Part shown: piece by piece, positions 37,651-46,978 of the stretch | Position numbering within the stretch: the first letter of the stretch is position 1 | How the letters are laid out: each line of letters starts with the position of its first letter | Source of the DNA: Psychromonas antarctica | Lineage (GTDB): Bacteria; Pseudomonadota; Gammaproteobacteria; Enterobacterales; Psychromonadaceae | DNA: 64,000 nt | Direction of reading: 5' to 3' | Assembly: GCF_022267535.1 (NCBI RefSeq) | Contig: NZ_JAHNZV010000007.1 | Location: 26,398-90,397 of the forward strand | Position numbers and translations under genes: made by a program | The notes under the pieces: generated by a model | Database searches by the model: none | What the model saw: only the letters and a program-made list of their open reading frames with translations | What the model was told of the DNA's origin: nothing

Positions 37651-37676
37651 AAAAAAACCACTTAACAAGTGGCTTT
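37651..37676 (-). terminator. Terminator after the DUF2750 gene
   Basis: On the minus strand GCCACTT-GTT-AAGTGG is followed by seven T. It is about 28 bp beyond the stop. Confidence 0.82.
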
Positions 37677-37703
37677 TAATAGAGAGTATTAAACAAGCTT
37701 TAT

Positions 37704-38063
37704 CTATAGAGCTTCAATTTCAGCGAGAGACTGAGTAAATTCAGATAGATCAATCTCTAAATCATTATCTTCACCAAGCCAATTAATGCCGATGACTACG
37801 CCGTCTGCGATCAGATCATCAACCCAAAACTCAAACCAATCAGCCAAGGTTATTGCAGCAGGGACATATTCTTCCCACTCTTCAGTGCAATGCACAGCAG
37901 CAAGCGCTTGGTCAGACCAGAGCGGCATTACTTCTGTTTCTTCATAATTTATTGAGTCAAGTACAACCCAATCTTCACTTTTTTTATCTTGTAGTGCCCA
38001 AAGTAGTTGCGTCGGTTTTACTTCAGCTAAGAAGGTCGGCAGTGCTTGATTATTATTTTCCAT
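37704..38063 (-). CDS. DUF2750 family protein
   Basis: The 119-aa acidic protein matches the DUF2750 pattern: a WAL-x-D segment, EVMPLWSDQALAAVHC, the repeated Trp region ADWFEFWVDDLIADGVVIG and INW near the C-terminus. The function is unknown. It is small, soluble and without signal peptide, so cytoplasmic. I chose the ATG at 38063 (MENNNQ) because GGAAGAAATA lies just upstream; the in-frame ATG at 38075 has no good site. It has its own terminator and no operon partner. Confidence 0.78.
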   Translation of the reverse strand: MENNNQALPTFLAEVKPTQLLWALQDKKSEDWVVLDSINYEETEVMPLWSDQALAAVHCTEEWEEYVPAAITLADWFEFWVDDLIADGVVIGINWLGEDNDLEIDLSEFTQSLAEIEAL

Positions 38064-38241
38064 TATTTCTTCCATCTAAGTTGATTTTATTTTTGCAGTA
38101 TACTGAGTTATCCATGAATTGATAGTTTGCATGGGCTAAGTTTTATTACTCAATTGTGTGTCTTGCTCTTAACTCTTTTTCTACGTAATCTGAGCTTATT
38201 TTATTAACCAGCTTGCTATTATACAAGGGTGGTAAAGCAAG

Positions 38242-38272
38242 AAAAGGAACTGTTTATTTATGCAGTTCCTTT
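38242..38272 (-). terminator. Terminator after darP
   Basis: On the minus strand AAAGGAACTG-CATAAATAAA-CAGTTCCTTTT forms a ten-bp stem ending in T residues, 18 bp past the darP stop. Confidence 0.75.
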
Positions 38273-38289
38273 GTTCAGAAGATAGACGC

Positions 38290-38796
38290 TTATAAACAGA
38301 TTGTTTTCAAATAGGCAAATAACTCTTTAGCAGCCTTGGCGGGTTTTTCCTGTTTTTGCTCTTTATTTGCCTGGCGTACTAATTGGCGTATTTTTTGACG
38401 CTCAAGTTGAGGGAATTGTGTTATCAATTCATTAATCTTAGGGTCACCTTGCTCAATGAGCATATCTCGTGTTAATTCCAGCTTTTGCGATGCATGCGTG
38501 AGTTGCTGGTGTTTATTACTGAGCTTGTCAAGGGCTGCTGTTATCAACTCAACCTCTTCATTACGTAACACTTTGCCAATATATTGTATTTGGCGGCGCA
38601 GGGCTTCATGTTTGCCTGCAATTTTGTGCGCAACAGCAATGGCGTTAAACAATAATTCACTACCCGGAACTTTTGCCAACTGTTTACTGTTTAACTCTAG
38701 TAATCGACGCCCAATCAGCTTTAACGCTTCGGCTTCACGTTTGATTTGTGACTTACTGATTTCATCTTCAATAACTTCTTCTACTTTTTTGTTCAT
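38290..38796 (-). CDS. darP: Ribosome biogenesis factor DarP (YjgA, DUF615)
   Basis: The 168-aa basic, helical protein matches YjgA/DarP: SKSQIKREAEALKLIGRRL near residue 14, then ALRRQIQYIGKVLRNEE and FPQLERQKIRQLVRQA. In E. coli DarP binds late 50S precursors and helps shape the peptidyl-transferase centre. The gene is divergent from pmbA, and this darP-pmbA divergent pairing is the same in E. coli (yjgA-pmbA), which supports both calls. Confidence 0.94.
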   Translation of the reverse strand: MNKKVEEVIEDEISKSQIKREAEALKLIGRRLLELNSKQLAKVPGSELLFNAIAVAHKIAGKHEALRRQIQYIGKVLRNEEVELITAALDKLSNKHQQLTHASQKLELTRDMLIEQGDPKINELITQFPQLERQKIRQLVRQANKEQKQEKPAKAAKELFAYLKTICL

Positions 38797-38977
38797 AGGG
38801 CTCTTTTCTATTACGCGATTTAAGGGACAACGGCCAATTACTTGGAAAGGTTAAAATAGATTTACAAGTAGCTTGAGTATAATTATGCGCATCATAACAT
38901 CTTCAGAAGAAGCTTGCCTTAAAGCATGTTATTCTTTATCTCTCAAAATTAAATTTTATTTCGGCGGTGTATTACTT

Positions 38978-40303
38978 ATGATTGAACAGAAAAAACAACT
39001 ACAAGATGCGGTTAATGAAGCGCTAATTATTGCCAAACAACTCGGTGTAGACCAAGCCGAAGTCGCATTAGGTAAAACATCGGGCATTTCTGTTAATACA
39101 CGCTTAGGCGAAGTTGAGAATATTGAGTTTAACAACGATGGCGGAATGGGAATTAGTGTTTACATTAATCAATGTAAGGGCAGTGCCTCTACTGCAGATT
39201 TAAGTTCTCGGGCGATTCAATCTACAGTCAAAGCGGCAGTCGATATTGCTAAATATACTAGCAAAGATATTTACTCTGGTTTGTTAGATTTAAGTAGTTT
39301 GGAAACCGAACCGGCCGATTTAGATCTCTACCATCCAAGTCAACACAGTACCGAACAGTTATTAGCAATTGCTAAGGCCTGTGAAGATATCGCACTTAGT
39401 AGTGATAAGCGTATTGTTAACTCCGATGGCGCAGAGATGAATAGTCATTCTAGTATCAGCGTTTATGGCAATACGCACGGTTTTTTGCATAGTTACGCAA
39501 GTAGTCGTCATAGTTTAAGTTGTGTGTTAATCGCGCAACAAGGTGATGAAATGCAGCGTGATTACAGCTACAGCAGTGCGCGTGATATGGCGGATTTATT
39601 TACCCCTCAGTGGGTTGCCGATGACGCCGCGAAACGTACACTGGATCGGCTGGGTGCGCGTAAAATAAAGACGCAACAATCCTCTGTTATCTTTTCCCCA
39701 GAAGCCGCCAGTAGTTTATTTGGCCATTTAGTCGGGGCCATTAGTGGTACCAGCTTATATAAAAAATCAAGTTTTTTACTCGATAGTTTAGACACGCAAA
39801 TATTTCCTGAGTGGATGACTATTTCTGAAAAACCGCAACTTCGTAAAGGGATTGCCAGTGTGCCATTTGATCAAGAAGGCGGTAAAACGGTTGACCGCAA
39901 TATTATTGAAAATGGGGTATTACAAACTTATCTATTAACGGGTTATGCCGCGCGAAAATTAAAGATGCAAAGCACGGGTCATGCAGGTGGGATTCATAAT
40001 TGGTTTATCTCAACAGGATGTTTAGACTTGCCTGGTCTATTTAAAGAAATGGGCACCGGGCTATTTGTCACAGAGTTAATGGGGCAAGGCGTGAATCTAG
40101 TAACGGGGGACTATTCTCGAGGTGCATCTGGTTTCTGGATTGAGAATGGCATGATCGCTTATCCCGTTCATGAAATTACGATCGCTGGCAATTTGCAAGA
40201 GATGTTTCTAAATATTGTTGCCGTTGCCAATGATATAGACCCGCGGAGTAGTCTTAAAACGGGTTCTATTTTAATTGAAAAGATGAAGATTGCTGGGCAA
40301 TAA
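38978..40303 (+). CDS. pmbA: TldD partner PmbA (TldE)
   Basis: PmbA is the non-catalytic half of the TldD/TldE heterodimer. The 441-aa protein shares the fold but lacks HExxxH, as expected. Conserved stretches include KTSGISVNTRLGEVENIEF and HAGGIHNWFISTG. I placed the start at ATG 38978 (MIEQKKQL), preceded by GGCGGTG, because this matches the length of E. coli PmbA (450). The open frame extends upstream to a TTG at 38873, but those 35 residues are not PmbA-like. Confidence 0.94.
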   Translation: MIEQKKQLQDAVNEALIIAKQLGVDQAEVALGKTSGISVNTRLGEVENIEFNNDGGMGISVYINQCKGSASTADLSSRAIQSTVKAAVDIAKYTSKDIYSGLLDLSSLETEPADLDLYHPSQHSTEQLLAIAKACEDIALSSDKRIVNSDGAEMNSHSSISVYGNTHGFLHSYASSRHSLSCVLIAQQGDEMQRDYSYSSARDMADLFTPQWVADDAAKRTLDRLGARKIKTQQSSVIFSPEAASSLFGHLVGAISGTSLYKKSSFLLDSLDTQIFPEWMTISEKPQLRKGIASVPFDQEGGKTVDRNIIENGVLQTYLLTGYAARKLKMQSTGHAGGIHNWFISTGCLDLPGLFKEMGTGLFVTELMGQGVNLVTGDYSRGASGFWIENGMIAYPVHEITIAGNLQEMFLNIVAVANDIDPRSSLKTGSILIEKMKIAGQ

Positions 40304-40364
40304 CTTACTTCTTAAAATAAAGACATTTTCACCTACTGTATTATAAAAAGCTGTAAATAAGGTA

Positions 40365-41138
40365 TTATTTCAGCTTAATAATAAAGGCAGTTGGGTAATC
40401 TTGTTGAATTTTTGTTAGCAAACGCTGTGCTTTTAACTGACTATTAAAAGGACCTAAACGTAATTTATAGTGCTTATCCTCTTTCAAGAATAGGCCTTTA
40501 ACGTGGTACTTAAGTTCTAATTCAGATCCTAATTTCTCCGCTTTTTCAGCTAATGAAGTAACTAGATATTGAATATAATAATCGCCATTAAACTGATTAG
40601 CTTGGCTTTCCTCTTTGGCAAAATGTAATAATCTGATTTTCACTTTTGCTGTACCTGAATCGATAATGTCGAGTTTCTGCGCGGCGGCATAAGAAAGATC
40701 CACAATTCGCCCTGCATGAAAAGGCCCTCGATCATTCACGCGTACAATAATTTTTCTGTTGTTCTCTAAATTAGTGACCTCTATGTAGCTGGGTAAAGGT
40801 AAATTTTTATGGGCCGCACTCATAGCAAACATATTGTAGCGTTCGCCATTGGACGTGAGGTGCCCGTGGAATTTATTACCGTACCAAGAGGCATTACCTA
40901 ACTCGGTAAACTCTGTAAGATGTGTGAACACTTTGTAATCAATACCGCGCACTCGGTAATCTTTATTTCCACCGCGTGAATAGGGTTCATAACGTGGATT
41001 AACATCTTCAATATGCCCTAATGGCGGTATGTCTGATGGACTATGATCATTTTTAATTTGATAGCGGCTATTTGAGATGCTGCAGCCACTCACTAAAAAA
41101 ATAAGCACTAATGGGACTGTTTTAAGTATATTCATCAT
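40365..41138 (-). CDS. rlpA: Septal-ring lytic transglycosylase lipoprotein RlpA
   Basis: The 257-aa lipoprotein has a lipobox (LVSGCS, Cys at 19), a double-psi beta-barrel domain (GNASWYGNKFHGHLTSNGE at about 81-99, VNDRGPFHAGRIVDLSYAAA) and a C-terminal SPOR domain (about 185-255, with LRLGPFNSQLKAQRLL). RlpA cuts glycan strands lacking stem peptides, and SPOR targets it to the septum. It is directly downstream of rodA (5 bp) as in the mrd operon of E. coli. No dacA follows. Confidence 0.95.
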   Translation of the reverse strand: MMNILKTVPLVLIFLVSGCSISNSRYQIKNDHSPSDIPPLGHIEDVNPRYEPYSRGGNKDYRVRGIDYKVFTHLTEFTELGNASWYGNKFHGHLTSNGERYNMFAMSAAHKNLPLPSYIEVTNLENNRKIIVRVNDRGPFHAGRIVDLSYAAAQKLDIIDSGTAKVKIRLLHFAKEESQANQFNGDYYIQYLVTSLAEKAEKLGSELELKYHVKGLFLKEDKHYKLRLGPFNSQLKAQRLLTKIQQDYPTAFIIKLK

Positions 41139-41143
41139 TATTC

Positions 41144-42244
41144 TTATTTAATGTTAAAACGTTTGTGGGTATTAATGGACATCAATACCCCAAAGCCTCC
41201 CAGTAAGGTTACAATTGATGTGCCACCGTAACTAATTAATGGTAAAGGGACGCCGACAACGGGTAATAACCCACTTACCATGCCAATATTAACAAATACG
41301 TAGACGAAGAAGGTTAAAGTGATAGATCCGGCAACTAAGCGGGTGAAAGCATCTTGCGCTTGGTTAGCAATCCATAAACCGCGGCCAATAATAAACAGAT
41401 AGACAGTAAGCAGCAGCAGAATGCCTATAAAGCCAAACTCTTCAGAAAAAACGGAAAAGATAAAATCAGTATGGCGCTCAGGTAAAAATTCAAGTTGTGA
41501 TTGTGTTCCCTCTAACCAACCTTTGCCCCATAATCCGCCCGAGCCAATCGCAATTTTTGATTGGATAATATGATATCCCGTACCAAGTGGATCGGCCTCG
41601 GGATTAATTAACGTTAGTACTCTCCCTCGTTGGTACTCATGCATTAAATAAAACCAAAGAATGGGCAAAAAACCGACCACAGCAGCAACTGCGATGGTGA
41701 TATAACGCCATGAAATACCGGACAGAAAAAGTACAAAGAGACCCGAAGAGGCTATTAATATTGACGTGCCTAAATCGGGTTGCTTCGCAATTAAAATGGT
41801 TGGGGTGATAACGATTAATAGTGCGATAAACACCTGTTTAAGGCGCGGGGGGAGGGTATATTGGCTGATATAATAAGCAACCATTAACGGCGTAATAAGT
41901 TTCATTATTTCAGAGGGCTGGAATTTAGTGAAGCCGAGATCCAACCAGCGTTGGGCGCCTTTCCCTATATGGCCAACAACCAGTACCGCCACCAAAAGCA
42001 GCACGCCGACAATAAAGATAGCTGGTGTCCAGCGTTGATACATCTCAGGCGAGATCTGTGCCAATATTATCATTGCACCCAGTGCAATCCCTAAGCGAAT
42101 AAGCTGTTTAATTAACATTTCATAGCCCCCAACTGAATAGAGTACGGTTAGGCTCAGCCCCATTAAGGAAAAAATTCCCAATAATAGTAACGGATCGATA
42201 TGTAAACGATAAAAGATGCTTTTCTGTGCTTGCGTACTGACCAT
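41144..42244 (-). CDS. rodA: Rod-complex glycan polymerase RodA
   Basis: RodA is the SEDS glycosyltransferase that polymerises lateral-wall peptidoglycan with PBP2. The 366-aa protein has about ten membrane segments and SEDS signatures: LGFTKFQPSEIMKL, KQPDLGTSILI, LPERHTDFIFSVFSEE and VPLPLISYGGTSIV. It is 2 bp from mrdA, consistent with coupled synthesis of the partners. Length matches E. coli RodA (370). Confidence 0.97.
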   Translation of the reverse strand: MVSTQAQKSIFYRLHIDPLLLLGIFSLMGLSLTVLYSVGGYEMLIKQLIRLGIALGAMIILAQISPEMYQRWTPAIFIVGVLLLVAVLVVGHIGKGAQRWLDLGFTKFQPSEIMKLITPLMVAYYISQYTLPPRLKQVFIALLIVITPTILIAKQPDLGTSILIASSGLFVLFLSGISWRYITIAVAAVVGFLPILWFYLMHEYQRGRVLTLINPEADPLGTGYHIIQSKIAIGSGGLWGKGWLEGTQSQLEFLPERHTDFIFSVFSEEFGFIGILLLLTVYLFIIGRGLWIANQAQDAFTRLVAGSITLTFFVYVFVNIGMVSGLLPVVGVPLPLISYGGTSIVTLLGGFGVLMSINTHKRFNIK

Positions 42245-42246
42245 GT

Positions 42247-44133
42247 TTAAAAGCCTAATGGTTTAATATCAGAAGTCGCTGCTTGGTTATCAAAATACTC
42301 ATCAAACATAGCGCGAATCATAGGGGCTGCATTGCTACTTCCGCCTCCTGCATTTTCTAAGACAACGGTTGCGACAATTTCGGGTGATTTAAAAGGGGCG
42401 AATGCGACGAACATGGCATTATCACGATGGCGCTCTTTCATCTTACTGGCATCGTATTTTTCATCTTCTTTCATATTAACTACTTGCGCTGTTCCTGATT
42501 TTCCGCCGGCACTATAAGATGTGTTCGCAAATGCACGATGCGCAGTACCGCTTCTTTTACTGGTGACACCTAACATCGCTTGTAAAGCAATATCCCAGTA
42601 ATGCTCATCATGTAGCTGTATTGGTTTTTGGGGCTCATGCGCAGCAGCAAAAGAGCCGCCGACCGAAATTATAGAATGCAGCACATTCGGCTCAATAATT
42701 TCTCCGCGACGCGCCAAAATAGCGGTTGCTTTGGTCAATTGAATGGGGGTTACTGTCCAGTATCCTTGACCGATACCGACTGAAATAGTATCTCCATCAT
42801 ACCAAGGCGCTCTAAAACGTGCTTTTTTCCACTCGCGTGAAGGCATAATCGCTTTTGTCTCTTCACCAATATCTAAGCCACTGTATTTTCCGAAACCAAA
42901 TTCCTCCATAAATGGACTTATTCTATCGATGCCTACCTTGTATGCTGTATCATAGAAAAATGTATCGCAGCTTTCTTCTATGGCGCGACTGACATTGACT
43001 TTACCGTGCCCCCAGTGTTTCCAATCTCTAAAACGACGGTTCGACCCAGGCACTATCCACCAACCTGGATCATAAATCACAGTCGATTCTGTTATCACCT
43101 TGCTATCTAATGCTAATAGTGCCATCTGCGGTTTAATGGTCGAGGCCGGAGGGTAACGTCCCTGTGTCGCACGGTTAATTAATGGGCGATCTTTTGACTG
43201 CAAAAGCTTCTGATATTGTTTGCGACTGATTCCTTGTACAAACAGATTGGGATCATAACTTGGATTGGAAATAAGGGTTAAAATACCGCCTGTTTTAGCG
43301 TTCATCACAATAATACTGCCGCGGTAGTCACCTAATAGTTGTTGTGCTTTAAGCTGTAACTTAATATCGATATTTAATTTAAGGTCTTTACCCGGGACAG
43401 GTGGCGTAAAGTCTAGAGTGCGAATGACTTTTCCCCAGCTATCGACTTCTACTTGGCGCAGCCCTGGCTCTCCATGTAAGAGTTCTTCGTAATATTTTTC
43501 GATGCCTAACTTACCTATATACTTAGTCCCTCGATAGCTTGCACTGTCGCCACGCTGCTCAATCTGCTGCAAGTCTTTACTGTTGATTTTGGCGATATAA
43601 CCAAGAACATGAGTAAATAAGTCACCAAAAGGGTAAAAGCGTTTAAGGTTGGCTTGAATAGAAAAACCTTGGAATCGGTGCTGGTTCACCGTGAAAACAG
43701 CGACTTCTTTGGGGCTTAAATTGTCACGAATAACAATCTCTTTAAAGGAACGAGTTTGCCGCTTTGTGTTGTTGAAATGGCTGATTTCTGACTCGGTTAA
43801 TGCGAGTAGTTCTTTTAGCTGTTCTATATTTTCTTTAAGGTTTTTGGTTTTACTTACAATGACTTGCAAGCTATATACCGGCCTGTTTTCCGCTAGTATT
43901 ATGCCATTTCGGTCATAAATAAGACCTCTATTAGGGATCACTGTTTGCACACTGATACGGTTATCATTGGAACGCGTTTGATAACTTTGGAAAGAGCTAA
44001 TTTGTAGGTAATAAAGATTGCTAATTAGCATGCCAATAGCAAATAAAATCGCAATAAAAAACACCAAAGTACGGCGCATAAAAAGAGTAGATTCAGCCGA
44101 ATGATTTCTGATGCTTATGCGTTGCTTAACCAC
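42247..44133 (-). CDS. mrdA: Penicillin-binding protein 2
   Basis: PBP2 is the elongasome transpeptidase. The 628-aa protein has one N-terminal membrane helix (about 20-42), the pedestal domain (NRGLIYDRNGIILAENRPVY) and the transpeptidase domain with catalytic SxxK in PPASTIKP (about 330), SCD and KSGTAQ. Length matches E. coli PBP2 (633). It lies between rlmH and rodA in the conserved rsfS-rlmH-mrdA-rodA-rlpA operon. Confidence 0.97.
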   Translation of the reverse strand: MVKQRISIRNHSAESTLFMRRTLVFFIAILFAIGMLISNLYYLQISSFQSYQTRSNDNRISVQTVIPNRGLIYDRNGIILAENRPVYSLQVIVSKTKNLKENIEQLKELLALTESEISHFNNTKRQTRSFKEIVIRDNLSPKEVAVFTVNQHRFQGFSIQANLKRFYPFGDLFTHVLGYIAKINSKDLQQIEQRGDSASYRGTKYIGKLGIEKYYEELLHGEPGLRQVEVDSWGKVIRTLDFTPPVPGKDLKLNIDIKLQLKAQQLLGDYRGSIIVMNAKTGGILTLISNPSYDPNLFVQGISRKQYQKLLQSKDRPLINRATQGRYPPASTIKPQMALLALDSKVITESTVIYDPGWWIVPGSNRRFRDWKHWGHGKVNVSRAIEESCDTFFYDTAYKVGIDRISPFMEEFGFGKYSGLDIGEETKAIMPSREWKKARFRAPWYDGDTISVGIGQGYWTVTPIQLTKATAILARRGEIIEPNVLHSIISVGGSFAAAHEPQKPIQLHDEHYWDIALQAMLGVTSKRSGTAHRAFANTSYSAGGKSGTAQVVNMKEDEKYDASKMKERHRDNAMFVAFAPFKSPEIVATVVLENAGGGSSNAAPMIRAMFDEYFDNQAATSDIKPLGF

Positions 44134-44136
44134 CTA

Positions 44137-44607
44137 TTAATCTCTATGGTAAGGGTGGTTGATGGTTAATGTATAAGCGCGATATAAGCTTTCAGCTACA
44201 ATAATACGTACAATAGGGTGTGGTAAGGTTAAAGCAGAAAGTGACCAACGTTGTTCTGACTTTAAAATGCATTCCGGATCAAGCCCCTCTGGACCGCCAA
44301 TCAATAAACTAATATTTCTTGCATCGCGTTGCCATTGTGTCATTTCATCTGCGAGTTGTTCAGTGGTCCAAGCCTGACCCGTTACTTCTAATGTGACAAT
44401 TTTATTGCCTTTGGGAATAGCGGCAAGGGTGAGTTCACCCTCTTTTTTTAAGATCCGCTTTATGTCTGCATTTTTGCCACGCTTCCCTGCGTTTATTTCT
44501 AGTAACTCCAGTTGCATCTCTTTTGGGAAACGTCTTGCATACTCTTGATATCCTTTTTCAACCCAGTCAGGCATCTTTGTCCCTACTGCGATTAACTGAA
44601 TTTTCAT
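44137..44607 (-). CDS. rlmH: 23S rRNA pseudouridine-1915 N3-methyltransferase RlmH
   Basis: RlmH is a SPOUT methyltransferase acting on 70S ribosomes. The 156-aa protein starts [17 protein letters not shown] and has the SAM knot [12 protein letters not shown] and the C-terminal [19 protein letters not shown]. The ATG at 44607 overlaps the rsfS stop by one base (TAATG). The longer frame to 44625 adds six residues inside rsfS and is rejected. Length matches E. coli (155). Confidence 0.97.
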   Translation of the reverse strand: MKIQLIAVGTKMPDWVEKGYQEYARRFPKEMQLELLEINAGKRGKNADIKRILKKEGELTLAAIPKGNKIVTLEVTGQAWTTEQLADEMTQWQRDARNISLLIGGPEGLDPECILKSEQRWSLSALTLPHPIVRIIVAESLYRAYTLTINHPYHRD

Positions 44608-44933
44608 TAAGCACACTGTTCCCAAAGTTTCTCTAGCTGGTAGAACTGACGAGTTTCATCTTGCATTACGTGTACAACAATGTTGCCTAAATCAAGTAGT
44701 ACCCATTCACTCCCTTCTAATCCTTCGATGCCTAAAGGTGTTTCACCTTCACGCTTAGCAGCAAGTGCTGTTTGTTCAGCAACAGAACGAACATGACGCT
44801 TAGAGTTACCAGTACAGATAATCATAGTATCCGTTACGTTTGATGTCGCTGACACATCAATAACAGTGATCTCTTTTGCTTTCATATCTTCAAGTTGTTG
44901 TATCACGAACTGCTTTAATTGTTGGTCTTGCAA
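44607..44933 (-). CDS. rsfS: Ribosomal silencing factor RsfS
   Basis: RsfS binds L14 and blocks subunit joining under starvation. The conserved core is [21 protein letters not shown], then [21 protein letters not shown] and YQLEKLW at the C-terminus. I chose the TTG at 44933, preceded by AAAGGAATATCCC, which gives 108 aa as in E. coli (105). The frame upstream to an ATG at 44978 adds a hydrophobic stretch not found in the family. This makes rsfS a TTG-start gene. Confidence 0.92.
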   Translation of the reverse strand: MQDQQLKQFVIQQLEDMKAKEITVIDVSATSNVTDTMIICTGNSKRHVRSVAEQTALAAKREGETPLGIEGLEGSEWVLLDLGNIVVHVMQDETRQFYQLEKLWEQCA

Positions 44934-45134
44934 GGGATATTCCTTTAATAAAAAATAAGCTAAAAAATTTAATAGCATGGGATTATAACACAGTGTAAAC
45001 CCAGTTGAACGATATTGATGATAATTTCACATTGTAATCGCATCGCTCAATTTCTTATAGCTCAACTTTTTTCAATTTTAAACACCTTAATTACTTATCT
45101 GTGAATAAAAGCATGAAAATAAATACGGCTTTAC

Positions 45135-45162
45135 TTGCATTAATCGCCCACTTTATTAAACT
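45135..45162 (+). promoter_or_regulatory. Candidate mraZ (dcw) promoter
   Basis: TTGCAT (45135-45140), a 16-bp spacer and TAAACT (45157-45162) lie just upstream of the MraZ-type boxes. Neither hexamer is strong. The position, with an operator directly downstream, is what the E. coli Pmra arrangement predicts. Confidence 0.35.
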
Positions 45163-45175
45163 TCATCGGCTAATG

Positions 45176-45200
45176 TGGGGAAAAGTGCAAAAAAGTGGAT
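45176..45200 (+). promoter_or_regulatory. MraZ operator: three boxes at 10-bp spacing
   Basis: TGGGG, TGCAA and TGGAT start at 45176, 45186 and 45196, each separated by AAAAG. This matches the MraZ site, direct TGGGN repeats with five-base spacers. The middle box is the weakest. It lies 56 bp upstream of mraZ in the 323-bp divergent region between rsfS and mraZ. The rest of that region (44934-45134) shows no gene. Confidence 0.75.
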
Positions 45201-45256
45201 CTTTTTCTCTAATTTAAGTCTGTTTTATTGAAATTCGCTCGGGGATCTTATTTGTA

Positions 45257-45715
45257 ATGTTACGTGGCGCCAGTGCAATTAATCTTGATACCAAAGGAAG
45301 AATCGCTATTCCAACGCGCTATCGCGAATGGTTGACGGATACTTGCCAAGATCAATTTGTCTGCACCATTGATCTTCAGTCGCCCTGCTTATTGCTGTAT
45401 CCCTTAAACGAGTGGTTACTCATTGAAACAAAATTACGCGCTTTATCCAGTACCGATCCACAAGAACGCCGTTTGCAGAGGCTGATCTTAGGGTATGCAA
45501 CGGAGAGTGAGTTAGATAAAGGTGGGCGCACTTTAATCGCTCCAACACTAAGGCAGCATGCAAAACTACAAAAAAAAGTGATGCTGGTTGGACAACTCAA
45601 TAAATTTGAACTGTGGGATGAAGATATGTGGCATCAACAAGTACAACAAGATTTACAACAAGGTTTACCAACGGGTAATGAGTTAAGCGAACGATTAAAG
45701 GGGTTTTCACTGTAA
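45257..45715 (+). CDS. mraZ: Transcriptional regulator MraZ
   Basis: MraZ is the AbrB-fold repressor of its own dcw operon. The 152-aa protein opens [22 protein letters not shown] and repeats the half-fold ([18 protein letters not shown]), giving the two DXXXR motifs DTKGR and DKGGR. Length matches E. coli MraZ. The stop overlaps the rsmH start by one base (TAATG). Its operator is visible upstream. Confidence 0.97.
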   Translation: MLRGASAINLDTKGRIAIPTRYREWLTDTCQDQFVCTIDLQSPCLLLYPLNEWLLIETKLRALSSTDPQERRLQRLILGYATESELDKGGRTLIAPTLRQHAKLQKKVMLVGQLNKFELWDEDMWHQQVQQDLQQGLPTGNELSERLKGFSL

Positions 45716-46662
45716 TGACTGAACATATCACAGTACTACTTGATGAAGCTGTAAATGGCTTGGCGTTACAAAAAGATGGCATTTATGTTGATGGTACGTT
45801 TGGTCGTGGTGGTCATTCCCGCCATATTTTAAAACAGCTCGGCGAAAACGGCCGTTTGATAGCGATCGACAGAGATCCTCGCGCGATCGCAACGGGACAA
45901 GCCTTAATGAAGGAAGACCCGCGTTTCACTATCGTACATGGTCCTTTTTCTGGACTGGCTGATTATGTTAAAGAGCTCGGGTTAGCTGGCAAAATAGATG
46001 GCGTGCTGTTAGATCTTGGCGTGTCATCTCCACAACTTGACGATGCAGAGCGTGGCTTTAGCTTTATGCGTGATGGTCCGTTGGATATGCGTATGGATCC
46101 GACATCGGGTATTAGCGCGGCGCAATGGCTAGCAAAAGCGGATGTTGATGATATTGGCTGGGTATTGAAGACTTTCGGTGAAGAGAAGTTTGCTTACCGT
46201 ATTGCGCGTGCGATTGTCGCTGATCGTCTTGAAACACCGTTTTTGCGTACTTTGCAGTTGGCACAATTAATTGAACGTCTTTGCCCAAAAAGGGAGAAGA
46301 AAAAGCATCCTGCAACACGTAGTTTCCAAGCGATTCGAATTTATGTAAATAGTGAATTAGAAGAGATCCATAAAGTGCTAGATGGTGCGTTAGAGATACT
46401 TGCTGTTGGCGGGCGCCTTTCTGTGATCAGTTTTCACTCGCTGGAAGACCGCATCGTTAAACGCTTTATCCGCAAACAGGAAAAAGGGCGTGAATACCCA
46501 CCTGGATTGCCATTAACAGAAGCGCAGATGAAACATGGTAAAACTCTCAAAGCAATTGGAAAAGCATTAAAACCGAGTGTTGAAGAGATCACTGATAATG
46601 CACGAGCCCGCAGCTCTGTATTACGTATTGCGCAAAAAACAGCTGAGCCAGAGAGCGACTAA
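45715..46662 (+). CDS. rsmH: 16S rRNA m4C1402 methyltransferase RsmH
   Basis: RsmH methylates N4 of C1402 in 16S rRNA. The 315-aa protein begins with [14 protein letters not shown], has the SAM site [12 protein letters not shown] and [20 protein letters not shown], and ends with [12 protein letters not shown], all diagnostic. Length matches E. coli (313). It overlaps mraZ by one base and is followed by ftsL one base after its stop. Confidence 0.98.
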   Translation: MTEHITVLLDEAVNGLALQKDGIYVDGTFGRGGHSRHILKQLGENGRLIAIDRDPRAIATGQALMKEDPRFTIVHGPFSGLADYVKELGLAGKIDGVLLDLGVSSPQLDDAERGFSFMRDGPLDMRMDPTSGISAAQWLAKADVDDIGWVLKTFGEEKFAYRIARAIVADRLETPFLRTLQLAQLIERLCPKREKKKHPATRSFQAIRIYVNSELEEIHKVLDGALEILAVGGRLSVISFHSLEDRIVKRFIRKQEKGREYPPGLPLTEAQMKHGKTLKAIGKALKPSVEEITDNARARSSVLRIAQKTAEPESD

Positions 46663-46663
46663 A

Positions 46664-46978
46664 TTGAGTGACCAACGAGATCATTTATTATTTTTAATTC
46701 TTGCTGACTTGCGACGTCATTTTTTTGCGTTGTTATTAGGTTTGGCGATTTTACTTAGCGCGTTTTATAACATCTATATCACTCATGAAACACGCGAATT
46801 AGTAACCAAAAAAGAACAATTATCACAACAGAAAGATAACTTATTGATTGAGAAACGCAATTTGTTAATTGAAGAACATACCCTAGATGAGCACAGCCGG
46901 ATCCGTCGTATCGCGCGAATGAAATTATCGATGGTGCAACCTACAAAAAATAATAGTGTATTAGTGGAACTTCCATGA
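46664..46978 (+). CDS. ftsL: Cell division protein FtsL
   Basis: FtsL forms the FtsQLB complex that activates septal synthesis. The 104-aa product has one membrane helix (about residues 19-38, FALLLGLAILLSAFYNIYI), a leucine-rich coiled coil (LVTKKEQLSQQKDNLLIEK) and a typical C-terminal HSRIRRIARMKLSM. The best start is TTG at 46664, directly after the rsmH stop, with AGAGAG upstream. The open frame to 46577 lies inside rsmH and is rejected. The stop overlaps ftsI by four bases. Confidence 0.9.
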   Translation: MSDQRDHLLFLILADLRRHFFALLLGLAILLSAFYNIYITHETRELVTKKEQLSQQKDNLLIEKRNLLIEEHTLDEHSRIRRIARMKLSMVQPTKNNSVLVELP

